A DNA stretch of 64,000 nt, taken from contig JADJFC010000014.1 in assembly GCA_016708785.1 (NCBI GenBank), positions 186,001 to 250,000 of the forward strand. Reading direction: 5' to 3'. The notes beneath the pieces were generated by a model. The model was not told the origin of the DNA and made no database searches. It saw only the letters and a program-made list of their open reading frames with translations. The position numbers and the translations under genes were made by a program. This stretch comes from Bacteroidota bacterium. Lineage in GTDB: Bacteria > Bacteroidota > Bacteroidia > AKYH767-A > 2013-40CM-41-45. Numbering within the stretch: position 1 is the first letter of the stretch; every line of letters starts with the position of its first letter. Below, piece after piece: positions 36,772-46,121 of the stretch.

Positions 36772-37314
36772 ATGACTAACCCAAATCATCCTTGGCATAA
36801 CGTCTCCTACGGCGATCAAGCACCTGATATCGTAACCGCTTTAATAGAAATTCCAAAAGGGAGTAAAGCGAAATACGAAGTCGATAAAGTATCCGGTTTG
36901 TTGAAGCTCGACAGAGTTTTATTTTCTTCGGTGTTTTATCCGGCGAACTACGGATTCATTCCGCAAACATTAGGCGATGATCATGATCCGCTCGATATAC
37001 TCGTCCTTTCTCAAATAGAAATTGTACCGTTGTGTTTGGTGAAATCGAGAGTGATCGGTGTGATGCGTATGATTGACAACGATGAAGGTGATGACAAGAT
37101 CATTGCTGTTGCAGAAAACGACATGAGTGTAAATCACATCAAAGACATTTCAGAATTGCCTGCACACTTCATTCAGGAATTACAAAACTTTTTTGAGAAC
37201 TACACGAAGCTTGAAAAGAAAAAAGTTCGGATCGATGGGTTTCAAAGTATTGATAAGGCGAAAGAGATTATCGTACGTGCAATTGCTTTTTATAAAGAGA
37301 AATTTCCAAAGTAA
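36772..37314 (+). CDS. ppa: Inorganic pyrophosphatase, family I
   Basis: Hydrolyses PPi to phosphate, pulling biosynthetic reactions forward. 180 residues, soluble. Signature metal-binding motif in TLGDDHDPLDILVL (DxDPxD), with the active-site residues in IEIPKGSKAKYEVDK, FYPANYGFIP and IDNDEGDDKIIAV. Length and motif order are standard. The zinc-ribbon gene follows after 15 bases. Confidence 0.97.
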   Translation: MTNPNHPWHNVSYGDQAPDIVTALIEIPKGSKAKYEVDKVSGLLKLDRVLFSSVFYPANYGFIPQTLGDDHDPLDILVLSQIEIVPLCLVKSRVIGVMRMIDNDEGDDKIIAVAENDMSVNHIKDISELPAHFIQELQNFFENYTKLEKKKVRIDGFQSIDKAKEIIVRAIAFYKEKFPK

Positions 37315-37329
37315 AATAGAAATTAAAAA

Positions 37330-37890
37330 ATGGAAAAAGTAAAATGTCCAAACTGCGAAGCAGAAAATTTATCTAATTCGAAATATTGTTCTCGTTGTGG
37401 TCACGCAATGCCAACGTTTGTTTTAAATAAACCCGAGGAGAGTGTTATTCCACAAACAAATGCATCAACTGATAAAAAGAAAAAAGCAATCGGTGCAGTA
37501 GTAGGTGTACTTGCATTTTTTGCTTCCTATTTTGCAGTTCAGTACTTTTTCTTCTCGCCACCGACATTCGACAAAGTTATGATGGCTGCAGCGAGTGAGA
37601 TCAATAAAACCTGTCCGATTATGGTGGATCAGGTAACACGTCTCGACAATGCAATTGCTCTTCCTGAAAATTCTCTTCAATACAATTACACATTAGTCAA
37701 CATTGAAAGTACAGAAGTAAATCCGGATACAGTAAAAAAATATATTGAACCAGGTATCATTAATTTAGTGAAGAGTAGTCCGGATATGAAAATTTATCGC
37801 GACAACAAAACAACGATAATCTATAATTACAGAGATAAAAACGGGGTTTTTATTTTGAAATTGGTTGTTACGCCGGAGATGTACCAATAA
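37330..37890 (+). CDS. Zinc-ribbon membrane-anchored protein
   Basis: A 186-residue protein with an N-terminal zinc ribbon (KCPNCEAENLSNSKYCSRCG), a linker, one membrane helix (AIGAVVGVLAFFASYFAVQY, about residues 54-75) and an extracytoplasmic alpha+beta domain with NKTCPIMVDQVTRLDNAIAL. Similar one-TM zinc-ribbon proteins are frequent in Bacteroidota but unassigned. Probably in one unit with ppa. Confidence 0.75.
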   Translation: MEKVKCPNCEAENLSNSKYCSRCGHAMPTFVLNKPEESVIPQTNASTDKKKKAIGAVVGVLAFFASYFAVQYFFFSPPTFDKVMMAAASEINKTCPIMVDQVTRLDNAIALPENSLQYNYTLVNIESTEVNPDTVKKYIEPGIINLVKSSPDMKIYRDNKTTIIYNYRDKNGVFILKLVVTPEMYQ

Positions 37891-37912
37891 ATATATTAAA
37901 AGTTAATAATTA

Positions 37913-37932
37913 ATCCCGATAGCTATCGGGAT
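37913..37932. repeat. Palindrome ATCCCGATAGCTATCGGGAT
   Basis: Perfect 20-base palindrome after the zinc-ribbon gene. One-mismatch copy at 14333-14352. Confidence 0.6.
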
Positions 37933-37941
37933 GTAAAATGA

Positions 37942-38003
37942 ATGATGAATTACACGATGCTAGGCGGAATTTTAAAATTCCGCCTAGCATCGTAATTCAT
38001 CAT
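37942..38003. repeat. GCTAGGCGGAATT palindrome, copy 2
   Basis: About 30-base arms, GATGAATTAC(AC)GATGCTAG and complement, around the centre GGCGGAATTTTAAAATTCCG; the left arm has two extra bases. It lies between convergent genes. Same core as 35434-35507 and 42082-42119. Confidence 0.85.
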
Positions 38004-38027
38004 CGCAGTTCCGGCTGCGAAAGATTT

Positions 38028-39461
38028 TTAATCCGCAATAACAATTTTTCTTTTCATCAATATCCTATCATTCTCAACAATCTTCACAAAATAAATTCCT
38101 GAAGAAAGTTCTCCTCTCTTAATTACAATTTCATTGCTCGATAGGTCGTCCACCTTCACAACTTCTTTACCAATTTCATCAAAGACAATTAGAGAGGCGC
38201 CTTCGAATTTGTTTTCGGAATAAATAATCAATTGCTCAGAGAATGGATTTGGATAAAATTTTATTTCATCGTTGTTATATAATCCGGAAACTCCCGTTGT
38301 AGTAGAACAATACGATTGATATTCTATATAATTGTTCAGCCCATACGTGCTTGTTTTACCACCAAGATAAAATCCATTACTTACATATCCACAACCGACA
38401 CCAGCCAAATTAGGGGAATAAATAACGCCAAGATAAGTGGAGTTTGCGCGAGCCACATAAATTCTTCCATCTGGTCCAATCTTCAAAGAACCATAGATAG
38501 AATTGGAAGAAATGGAATCAATAATTGTTTTTGAATTAATGATCGTTGCCGGATTTCCGGATGAAAGATCGAATTGATAGAGGTAATTATAAACTCCGAT
38601 ACCGAATGCAAATGCTTTCCATGTTGAACCATAGAGCTTGGAATTGTCGGGTGAGAATGAAAGTCCAAATTCGCCATTGCTATAGGGAAGAGCTATTTCA
38701 TTTGAAACAATTCCTGACACATTATCAAAATCGAAAAGTGAAAGAATGTTTGACAGATTGTTAGTACCAACACCATTTCCATTGAATGCAATCTTACTTC
38801 CGTCAGGTGAAAATTTTATTTCGCCACGGGAATTAATATTAGAGGTGCATCCTAGATGTGCAGGACCAACCGATGAGATTACCGGAGTAGTTGAAATACC
38901 AGCGGAGGTCACGGCGAATGCGAGAAAATTATTTGTTCCATACTCATGCGTCATCAGCCAGATGTCTGTTCCATTCGAATTCCATGTTGCAGCTAATTGT
39001 TCGGTGATATTCCACGTTGTAATAACATTGTTTTTACTGACCACTTCACCCAAACCCGAATTGAGTTGCATGTCGACTACATGATACTGCATCGTGAGTG
39101 AGCTGCATGCCTGAATTTTTGAAGTAATGATATAGTAAATTGTTGTAGAGCTCGGTTTTGGAATTATGAGTACTTGACTGATGGTTCCGTTGGATGAAAT
39201 AAGGTTTCCATTGGCCATTGCAATATTCTGCTTATTCCATACTTGATCAGAGTTGGTATAAAACAAAAGGTCTCCGGCAGAATCGCTGATCGCAGCGCAT
39301 CCTTCAAATCCGTTGATAGCACTCGTGGTGATTGCGGTCGCTTCACAGCCTTTAAAGTCAATTCCTGCTTGATTTCCGAAATGCCATTGGTGGCCGTATT
39401 TCTGGGAATATGACAATAAGGTTATAAAAAAAAGAGCTGCGAGAACGATTGCTTTAAACAT
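38028..39461 (-). CDS. Secreted beta-propeller-like protein with T9SS sorting domain
   Basis: About 477 residues. Signal peptide FKAIVLAALFFITLLSYSQ; the mature part begins with HWHFG-type sequence (YGHQWHFGNQAGIDFKGC). The repeats resemble WD40/TolB-like blades (GEIKFSPDGSKIAFNGNG, GLSFSPDNSKLYGSTW, LKIGPDGRIYVARAN). The C-terminus is a type A sorting domain (IKFYPNPFSEQLIIYSEN, LSSGIYFVKIVEND, MKRKIVIAD). I use the second Met (39461), which opens directly into the signal peptide. Function unknown; exported to the cell surface or medium. Confidence 0.85.
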   Translation of the reverse strand: MFKAIVLAALFFITLLSYSQKYGHQWHFGNQAGIDFKGCEATAITTSAINGFEGCAAISDSAGDLLFYTNSDQVWNKQNIAMANGNLISSNGTISQVLIIPKPSSTTIYYIITSKIQACSSLTMQYHVVDMQLNSGLGEVVSKNNVITTWNITEQLAATWNSNGTDIWLMTHEYGTNNFLAFAVTSAGISTTPVISSVGPAHLGCTSNINSRGEIKFSPDGSKIAFNGNGVGTNNLSNILSLFDFDNVSGIVSNEIALPYSNGEFGLSFSPDNSKLYGSTWKAFAFGIGVYNYLYQFDLSSGNPATIINSKTIIDSISSNSIYGSLKIGPDGRIYVARANSTYLGVIYSPNLAGVGCGYVSNGFYLGGKTSTYGLNNYIEYQSYCSTTTGVSGLYNNDEIKFYPNPFSEQLIIYSENKFEGASLIVFDEIGKEVVKVDDLSSNEIVIKRGELSSGIYFVKIVENDRILMKRKIVIAD

Positions 39462-39565
39462 TATCAATTTATGATTATACCAATTAAAGGTAAATCTAAT
39501 AAATTTCGGGGAATTTCGATATGCTATAAAAAATTCTGATTTGACAGTTTAACCACATTTTAAAT

Positions 39566-39573
39566 TATATTTG
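39566..39573 (+). promoter_or_regulatory. -7 promoter element of the next T9SS gene
   Basis: TATATTTG fits TAnnTTTG. It is 36 bases before the ATG at 39610, so this gene has a normal leader. Confidence 0.4.
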
Positions 39574-39609
39574 ATAGCCATATGCTCCATCTAAACAATA
39601 ATTATTCAA

Positions 39610-41280
39610 ATGAAACCAATTGCACTTTTACTTTGTATGCTTCAATTAACATACGTTTTTTCACAAGCACCATCATTTGAAAAATGCTACGAGCCATTAT
39701 ATACATCCGGATTTAATTCGATAACACATGATTCTTCCGGATACTTTTATGCTGTAGGTTCATACGGCAGAGCATTCGACCCTTTCATATTCGTTAAACT
39801 TGACAAGTCAGGAAATTTTTTATTGGAAAACTACTTTTATTTTAATGATATTAACAATATCAGAAATATCCTTTATGCTCCCGACGGAAATCTTGTAGCT
39901 ACTGGAGATATTAGCGGTTGCGATGTTGGAGAGAGTGCAGGTTTAGTTGTTAAGATCTCGCCAACAGGAAATGTTCTTTGGGCCAAAACTATGAATCCAA
40001 TACCTCTTGGTGTTCCCGGAAATAATACTCCAAATAGTTGTATTGCACTACGCAATGGAAACATTTTAGTTGTTACAGATACAATATTAAGTTTCTTTAG
40101 TGAGTTTGGCGATTCCTTGCAAACAATTTATATGACTCCACGACCTTATTCTATTACAGATGGATTTAACGACAACATCGTTTGTTTGAACCAATCGGGA
40201 ATTGTTATTCTTGATTCGAGCGGTCAGCAAATAAATTTTATCCCAAATACAATTCCAATTTCATCAATCAAATTATTACCCGACTCAAGTTATTTAGCAA
40301 CTTCAGGAAATTCACTTTTAAAAATCGATTCATCTTTTAATCTGATCACTCAAAATGATTTAACGACTATTAATTTATCAATTGGTACATCCACACTAGA
40401 GCCTGGCAAGATTTGGATTGGAAATTCAAATGCTTTAAATTTTGCCTCCTTTGATTATAATCTACATTTGATAGATTCGTTTCATGTTCCACCCAATGGC
40501 GTTGATCTTTCTTCTTATTCTGTGGTTGATACAACTTTAATGGTGGTTGGTGCAGAATATGACAGGAATAGTCATAGTTATATTAAATCATATTCGACTT
40601 CCGGAAATTATACGACTTATAACACTGACCTCGCGTTAATAAATTTAAGTTTTGATACTTTATATGTAGGGCACCCTGCTTCACTTCCTCCGGAAGTCTA
40701 TACAATAAACTTTGTTGCTCGATTGACAGTGCAGAACACAGGCGTTGACACAATTCATAGTTTTTATGCTAATGCTGAAAGTATGCTATTTGGCCCGTGC
40801 GGAAATTTTGGATATGTAGGGCTTATAGAAGATCTTAATCTCGCTCCCGGTCAAACTACTTCTGTCCCAATCGATACACTTGGCGAATATGGTATTGTGA
40901 TCTCAAATTTTCCTTACGTCTACGAATTCTGCACTTGGATCTCATGTCCAAATTTCAAAGTCGACCAAGATCACTCAAATAATTATCGTTGCGACTCTGC
41001 AATTTTTCTTGATCCAACTACTGTCCAAGATATTTACTCGTCATATAAATTAGATATTTATCCAAACCCATTTGATTCGAAAATTTCGATTCGGTTCTCA
41101 GAGCCAATTCTTCAAAATGCTACTTACGAAGTGTACAATTTAATTGGGGAATTAAAGCTATCAGGAAGGTTAACAGACAAAGAAAACACCTTCGATCTCT
41201 CGAGCTTATCATCTGGAGTTTATTATATTACGATCTTATCCGGCGAATTAAATATTTCAAGAAAAATTATAAAAATTTAA
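39610..41280 (+). CDS. Secreted repeat protein with T9SS sorting domain
   Basis: A 556-residue T9SS cargo. Signal peptide MKPIALLLCMLQLTYVFSQ. The body has propeller-like strand repeats (GYFYAVGSYGRAFDPFIFVK, NLVATGDISGCDVG, GNILVVTDTILSFFSEFGD) and then a CARDB-like beta-sandwich near residues 340-450 (ARLTVQNTGVDTIHSFY, NLAPGQTTSVPID). It ends LDIYPNPFDSKISIRFSEPI and LSSGVYYITILSG. No enzymatic motif seen; probably an extracellular structural or binding protein. Confidence 0.85.
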   Translation: MKPIALLLCMLQLTYVFSQAPSFEKCYEPLYTSGFNSITHDSSGYFYAVGSYGRAFDPFIFVKLDKSGNFLLENYFYFNDINNIRNILYAPDGNLVATGDISGCDVGESAGLVVKISPTGNVLWAKTMNPIPLGVPGNNTPNSCIALRNGNILVVTDTILSFFSEFGDSLQTIYMTPRPYSITDGFNDNIVCLNQSGIVILDSSGQQINFIPNTIPISSIKLLPDSSYLATSGNSLLKIDSSFNLITQNDLTTINLSIGTSTLEPGKIWIGNSNALNFASFDYNLHLIDSFHVPPNGVDLSSYSVVDTTLMVVGAEYDRNSHSYIKSYSTSGNYTTYNTDLALINLSFDTLYVGHPASLPPEVYTINFVARLTVQNTGVDTIHSFYANAESMLFGPCGNFGYVGLIEDLNLAPGQTTSVPIDTLGEYGIVISNFPYVYEFCTWISCPNFKVDQDHSNNYRCDSAIFLDPTTVQDIYSSYKLDIYPNPFDSKISIRFSEPILQNATYEVYNLIGELKLSGRLTDKENTFDLSSLSSGVYYITILSGELNISRKIIKI

Positions 41281-41350
41281 TTTCAGAATTAAAAAAAACG
41301 GGATCGCCGAAAACCGAACAGAGTAGGCACACATTCATACACACCAAAAC

Positions 41351-42061
41351 ATGAAAACAAAATTAACATCAATCGTCTTATTGTCGATGCTCGTATTCAC
41401 TTCTTGCAGCAACAATAGCGACAAATCAAAAACAGAAAGTACAGACACAACAGCAGTTGCAGCGGACACTTCTAAACCAGCCGAATTTGTTCCTTTCGAT
41501 TTCGCGGAAATTAATCATACAGTAAAGGATTATGCTGCATGGAGACCGGTATTTGATGCTGATTCTGTTGTGCGCAAAGAAAGTGGAATGGAAACAATTG
41601 TTGTCGGACGAGGGCAGGACAACACGAACAAAGTATATATAGCTTTTATGGTAAATGATGTTCAAAAGGCAAAAGATTTTGTTGCTAGTCCTAGATTGAA
41701 AGACGTAAGAGACAAAGCGGGTGTTATTTCTAAACCCGAAGTTGGTTTTTATCGTGCGCTCAGATTCAACGCTGAATCAAAAGAAAAAAATTGGGTGATC
41801 ATCAATCACAAAGTGAAAGATTTTGATGCGTGGTTAAAAGTTTATGACGGCGAAGGTGTTGCTACAAGAGCAGAAGAAGGAATGGTAGATGTTTTATTGG
41901 CACGAGGAATTGACGATCCAAACATTGTATACATCGTATTTGACATAACGGACATGGAAAAAGCAAAAGCTGCTTTATCTTCAGAATCAAAGAAAAACTT
42001 AATGATGAGTGCCGGAGTTGAAGGTGCGCCAAAAATGGATTTTTATACAACGGCTGAATAA
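41351..42061 (+). CDS. Lipoprotein with two dimeric alpha/beta-barrel-like repeats
   Basis: A 236-residue lipoprotein (lipobox MLVFTSCSNN). After a low-complexity Thr/Ser/Asp linker it has two similar repeats of about 85 residues: INHTVKDYAAWRPVFDADS with AFMVNDVQKAKDFVASPRL, and INHKVKDFDAWLKVYDGEG with VFDITDMEKAKAALSSE. The KVxDfdaW pattern resembles ferredoxin-like/antibiotic-biosynthesis-monooxygenase-type folds. No catalytic residue can be named. Likely periplasmic or outer-membrane-anchored. Confidence 0.75.
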   Translation: MKTKLTSIVLLSMLVFTSCSNNSDKSKTESTDTTAVAADTSKPAEFVPFDFAEINHTVKDYAAWRPVFDADSVVRKESGMETIVVGRGQDNTNKVYIAFMVNDVQKAKDFVASPRLKDVRDKAGVISKPEVGFYRALRFNAESKEKNWVIINHKVKDFDAWLKVYDGEGVATRAEEGMVDVLLARGIDDPNIVYIVFDITDMEKAKAALSSESKKNLMMSAGVEGAPKMDFYTTAE

Positions 42062-42081
42062 ATAATTGCATAGCATTCATT

Positions 42082-42119
42082 CGGCGCTAGGCGGAATCTG
42101 AAGATTCCGCCTAGCGCCG
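42082..42119. repeat. GCTAGGCGGAATC palindrome, copy 3
   Basis: 18-base perfect arms CGGCGCTAGGCGGAATCT and complement around a 2-base loop, between convergent gene ends. Same GCTAGGCGGAAT core as the copies at 35434 and 37942. Confidence 0.85.
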
Positions 42120-42127
42120 TAATTCCG

Positions 42128-42439
42128 TCATTTGGAATGGCGCTTTATTTTTTGTGGGTTTTGCCTACAATCAAAAACATCGACAATATAAATTTCATCA
42201 CCTATTACCCTGTAAATAATTTTGTAATTACCTTCAACGATGTATCTATGACCTTACTTTAAGTCAATTAAACCATCTTCAATCTGCCCAAGCAAAGGTG
42301 ATTTCAATAGTTTTTTAGTTACATTGAAAATAGATTTTTTAATTTTTTCCGCTATTCTTGGAGAAGCTGCTAGTTTGTGAAACAGATATATGTTTTTCAA
42401 TTCTGATGTAGCGAAATAAGTCCATATAACTTGTTTCAT
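42128..42439 (-). pseudogene. RelE/ParE-type toxin with in-frame stop codon
   Basis: The coding frame runs from ATG 42437-42439 (MKQVIWTYFATSELKNIYLF) through ASPRIAEKIKKSIFNVTKKL and DGLIDLK, meets TAA at 42254-42256, then continues in the same frame as GHRYIVEGNYKIIYRVIGDE and IYIVDVFDCRQNPQKIKRHS, with a stop at 42128. Both halves are typical of the ParE/RelE fold, and the total of about 103 codons is the family length. One base change (for example TAT to TAA) would create the stop. The truncated toxin lacks the C-terminal strands with the active site, so it should be inactive. Confidence 0.82.
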
Positions 42440-42444
42440 AATGT

Positions 42445-42660
42445 CTACCAATTTTTAGATTGCTTTTCAAGCTCCTTTTGAGTTATTACATGACCTTTTT
42501 TAATTTGTTTATTAGCAAATTCTGCTCTTGATAAAAGGTCTTGCTTAGTGAACACAATGTCGCTTGGTTTAGTCTCTTTAATGCTCTTTTGAATGGTTGA
42601 CTCAATTTTTTCAAAGACTTTTTCGTCTTGAACACCCAACAGGTATTCAATTAAATTCAT
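42445..42660 (-). CDS. Antitoxin of the ParE/RelE-type module
   Basis: About 71 residues from the second Met (MNLIEYLLGVQDEKVFEKIE); an upstream start at 42681 is possible. Charged, helical, with FTKQDLLSRAEFANKQIKKG and HVITQKELEKQS at its C-terminus, typical of small antitoxins that pair with RelE/ParE toxins. It ends 5 bases before the toxin ATG. The antitoxin is intact although the toxin frame is interrupted. Confidence 0.75.
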   Translation of the reverse strand: MNLIEYLLGVQDEKVFEKIESTIQKSIKETKPSDIVFTKQDLLSRAEFANKQIKKGHVITQKELEKQSKNW

Positions 42661-42795
42661 TTTTCTCGATTGGAAGCTCATTGCTATCTTTCAATTTCTT
42701 AGCATAAAGATATAAACATAATTGCTATTTAAAAAATTATGTATTGGCTGGGACTGATTTGAAAATTAGAACAATTAGTATACATTAGTGCAGCC

Positions 42796-44139
42796 ATGAG
42801 CAAAACCATTCCTGCCCTTTCCGAAAACACATTTCTACGTTACTTCAATTTTATCGCTCTATATGTTGCGCAAGGAATTCCTGAAGGAATTGTGCTATTT
42901 GGTATACCGGCGTGGATGGCAATGAATGGAAAAACTCCCGGCGAGATCGGAAGCTTTGTAGCAGTATTTGGTATTCCATGGAGTTTTAAAGTTGTTGTTG
43001 CTCCGCTGATGGATCGATTCACATACTTACCTATGGGTCGAAGAAGACCGTGGGTAATGTTTGGCCAGTTTGGATTGATCGCAAGTTTTATTGCGATGGC
43101 ATTTGTGCCCGATCCTCTGAATAATATTGCATTGCTATCGGCTGCAGGTTTTGCCGTCGGATTTTTCGGCGCCTTTCAGGATGTAGCGACCGATGGTATG
43201 GCCATAGATATTGTACCAACTGATCAGCAAGCAAGAGCAAACGGATATATGTGGGGAGCAAAAATTATTGGAACATCGGCTTCACTTGCGATAGGAAGCG
43301 TTCTCCTTAACAAATATGGTTTCACTCCTGCAATACTTTCGCTCTCCATTGGTGTCGGATTAATTATGCTAGTGCCTTTGTTGTTAAGAGAAAGAACCGG
43401 TGAAAAATTATTGCCATGGACAAAAGGTGAAGCATCAGAAGAAAATAAAAAAATACAATTGACCGGATGGGCTATTATCTTCAAATCACTTTACAGAGTT
43501 TTCAGTTTACGAAATAGTCTTTTAGTGGCATTGATAATGTTCTTCATGCAATGCGCATATAATTACGTTGCTACGCTACTTCCCATTTTTACTGTGCAGG
43601 CACTTGGCTGGACTGATCAGGAATATTCGAAATCATTTGCAACTGCAAGTTTGATCGGGGGAATTGGAGGAATGCTCATCGGCGGAGTGCTCATCGAAAA
43701 ATTCGGGAAAGTACGAATGCTGAATATTTATTATATCACATTAATAATACTTACAGCAGTGTTTGTCTTTCTGAAGTCGACCTGGACAAGCTCAACAATA
43801 ATTTTTAGCTACATGGTCATCTATCAAATCATGTACGTTTTTACCTGCATTGGATTGTTTGCTGTATCGATGCAATGTTGCTGGAAAAAAGTTTCAGCAA
43901 GTCAGTTTACTATATACATGACTATTGGAAACATGGGTAGAATAGTCGGTGCAAAGATGATAGGACCGATGAAGCTTCATTTCTCATGGGAGTATACTGT
44001 GCTTTTATTCTCCGGATTACTTTTTATCGGATTAGTTACAATACAGTTTTTGCATATCAATAATCATTTGGAGCATGTGAATAAATTAGATAAAAAATAC
44101 TCCGAAGGAGATTTAGGGGCATCGCTGAGTAAAATTTAA
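42796..44139 (+). CDS. MFS transporter (AmpG/PAT-like)
   Basis: A 447-residue, 12-helix major facilitator. The helix 2-3 loop carries the family motif (VAPLMDRFTYLPMGRRRPW) and FQDVATDGMAIDIVP, as in the AmpG/acetyl-CoA-transporter group; LIGGIGGMLIGGVLIEKFGK is in the second half. The N-terminus ALYVAQGIPEGIVLFGIPAW is typical of that group. The substrate cannot be read from sequence; AmpG homologues import muropeptides. First gene of a co-oriented run with CHAD, acyltransferase, Mpo1-like and NRAMP genes. Confidence 0.88.
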   Translation: MSKTIPALSENTFLRYFNFIALYVAQGIPEGIVLFGIPAWMAMNGKTPGEIGSFVAVFGIPWSFKVVVAPLMDRFTYLPMGRRRPWVMFGQFGLIASFIAMAFVPDPLNNIALLSAAGFAVGFFGAFQDVATDGMAIDIVPTDQQARANGYMWGAKIIGTSASLAIGSVLLNKYGFTPAILSLSIGVGLIMLVPLLLRERTGEKLLPWTKGEASEENKKIQLTGWAIIFKSLYRVFSLRNSLLVALIMFFMQCAYNYVATLLPIFTVQALGWTDQEYSKSFATASLIGGIGGMLIGGVLIEKFGKVRMLNIYYITLIILTAVFVFLKSTWTSSTIIFSYMVIYQIMYVFTCIGLFAVSMQCCWKKVSASQFTIYMTIGNMGRIVGAKMIGPMKLHFSWEYTVLLFSGLLFIGLVTIQFLHINNHLEHVNKLDKKYSEGDLGASLSKI

Positions 44140-44140
44140 A

Positions 44141-44902
44141 ATGAAAAATAATCTTTTATATCACTTTTCAGATATTCACCTTAAATCTATTGAGAGGCAT
44201 CTCGGTGCATATTTAAAAGATAAAAGACCGGAACGTCTTCACAAGTTGAGGATCGATATAAAAAAAATAAGATCTGTATTCCATTTTGTCGAAAAAACAA
44301 ATAAAAAAAAGTATCCTGATAATGTACTAAATCCGGTTTTTCAAAATGTAGGTAAATTACGTGAGTTACAAATCGGCATCCGCCTTCTAAATAAACTATC
44401 GCATCCGCCGCAAAAACTTATCACAAGATTAAAAAAGAAAGAAGATGTTTTGAAAAAGCACCTCATAAAATTGATTCCCTATTATTCTAAAACCGTAAAG
44501 TCATTTCGCAAAGAAGTCATATTACCATCCAAATTTCCCAACAAAAAAAAGACAAAAACATTTTTTAAAAAAGCAATCACAAGTGCAGATAAAATACTTC
44601 TGAACAATGACAGAAGAAGTGTTCATCATTTCCGAATGAAGATTAAAAAAATAATGTATGTTTACAATATCTTGCCTCATAAATTACATAAGGAAATTAA
44701 ATTGAATACTTCAGAAATCACTAAACTGCAAAGTAAAATCGGTAAATGGCATGATCATTATTCGGCACTTAATTTTCTAAGGCGCCAACATTTCTCCGGA
44801 CAGATCAGCAAATATATTGCTATACTAAAAGAAAAAGAGAATCGGCAATTTTTTTCATTAATAATTGACTTACAGACAATGGGTGGTATAAGTAAAAGGT
44901 AA
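44141..44902 (+). CDS. CHAD domain protein
   Basis: A 253-residue helical protein built of the two-lobed CHAD fold. The conserved basic and His signatures occur twice: ERLHKLRIDIKKIRSVFHFV near residue 35 and RRSVHHFRMKIKKIMYVYNI near 165, with a further WHDHYSALNFLRR. CHAD domains bind inorganic polyphosphate and often localise to granules. It starts 2 bases after the MFS stop, so co-expression is likely. Strongly Lys/His-rich, consistent with a polyanion ligand. Confidence 0.92.
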   Translation: MKNNLLYHFSDIHLKSIERHLGAYLKDKRPERLHKLRIDIKKIRSVFHFVEKTNKKKYPDNVLNPVFQNVGKLRELQIGIRLLNKLSHPPQKLITRLKKKEDVLKKHLIKLIPYYSKTVKSFRKEVILPSKFPNKKKTKTFFKKAITSADKILLNNDRRSVHHFRMKIKKIMYVYNILPHKLHKEIKLNTSEITKLQSKIGKWHDHYSALNFLRRQHFSGQISKYIAILKEKENRQFFSLIIDLQTMGGISKR

Positions 44903-44935
44903 AAACGGCTTCCTTAAATCGAAAAATACTTATTA

Positions 44936-46106
44936 ATGACAACTCTTACAAAACCAAGAATCCAATCTGTTGACTTGTTAAAGGGTTTAGTAATGGTCAT
45001 TATGGCACTCGACCATACGAGAGATTACTTTCATTACTCTGCACATTTTTTCGACCCGACTGATCCGATGCAAAGCACATTGCCAATTTTTTACTCGATG
45101 GATAACGAACTTTTGTGCACCCGGATTTAGTTTTCTTGCCGGACTTTCAGCTTTTATGGTAGGCAAAAGAAAAACACAAAATGAATTGTCAGGGTTTTTA
45201 CTAAAACGCGGATTGTGGTTGGTGTTTATAGAAATTGCTGTCGTCTCTTTCGGATGGCGCTTTGATACAAATTACACAATGATTGGATTACAGACTATTT
45301 GGTCACTCGGCGTTAGTATGATCGTACTGGCAGCGCTAATTCATCTTCCTAAAAAAATAATTCTGGCCTTTAGTTGTATTCTAATCTTTGGGCACAATTT
45401 GCTGGACACAATTCACTTTCCCGGAAATTTTTTCTGGTCAATGCTACATGAGCGAAATCGTTTCGAATGGATTCCCGGGCATTTCGTTGGCACTGCATAT
45501 CCATTGATTCCATGGATCGCCGTAATGTCATTGGGATATTGCTTCGGCTCATTATTCGATAGCACCTTTGATCCTGTGAAAAGAAAGAAAATACTCAATG
45601 GTTTAGGATCTGGTGCGCTAATACTTTTCATCACCTTAATAGTTATCAATGAATATGGTGATCCTGTTCGATGGACAAATTATAGTGATTTCTCAAAAAC
45701 ATTAATGTCAATACTTAATACGACAAAATATCCACCTTCCCTATTATTCCTATTAATGACATTGGGTGGTACACTACTTTTTCTAGCCAATGCAGAAGGT
45801 CTCAAAGGTAAAATCGTTGATTACTTTTGTACATTTGGCAGGGTTCCTTTCTTCTTTTACATTATCCATATTTATTTCATACATTTTTTAGCATTATTTG
45901 CAGCAGAGTTTACAGGATATGGATGGCAGAAAATGATTCTTATAAAGTCGGTTACCAAGGTGGAAGAACTAAAAGGGTATGGATTCAATCTAATCATCGT
46001 GTATTTGGTTTGGATAGCAGTTATACTATTACTATATCCGCTATGCAAAAAATTTGATCGCTATAAACAAGCGCATAAGGAAAAATGGTATCTTAGTTAT
46101 CTATAA
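44936..46106 (+). pseudogene. Heparan-glucosaminide acetyltransferase-like membrane protein (frameshifted)
   Basis: Frames 44936-45130 and 45156-46106 form one DUF1624/HGSNAT-like membrane acyltransferase. N-terminal signature RIQSVDLLKGLVMVIMALDH; later GFSFLAGLSAFMVGKRKTQN, helices, and FGRVPFFFYIIHIYFIHFLA. The break is in the T-run at 45090-45095: two more T would give LPIFFTRWIT and a protein of 390 residues, exactly the length of the intact paralogue at 54568. This is probably a sequence error or a phase-variable tract. The family transfers acyl groups across the membrane to sugars; the target here is unknown. Confidence 0.82.
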
Positions 46107-46121
46107 ACTAAATTAACATCC

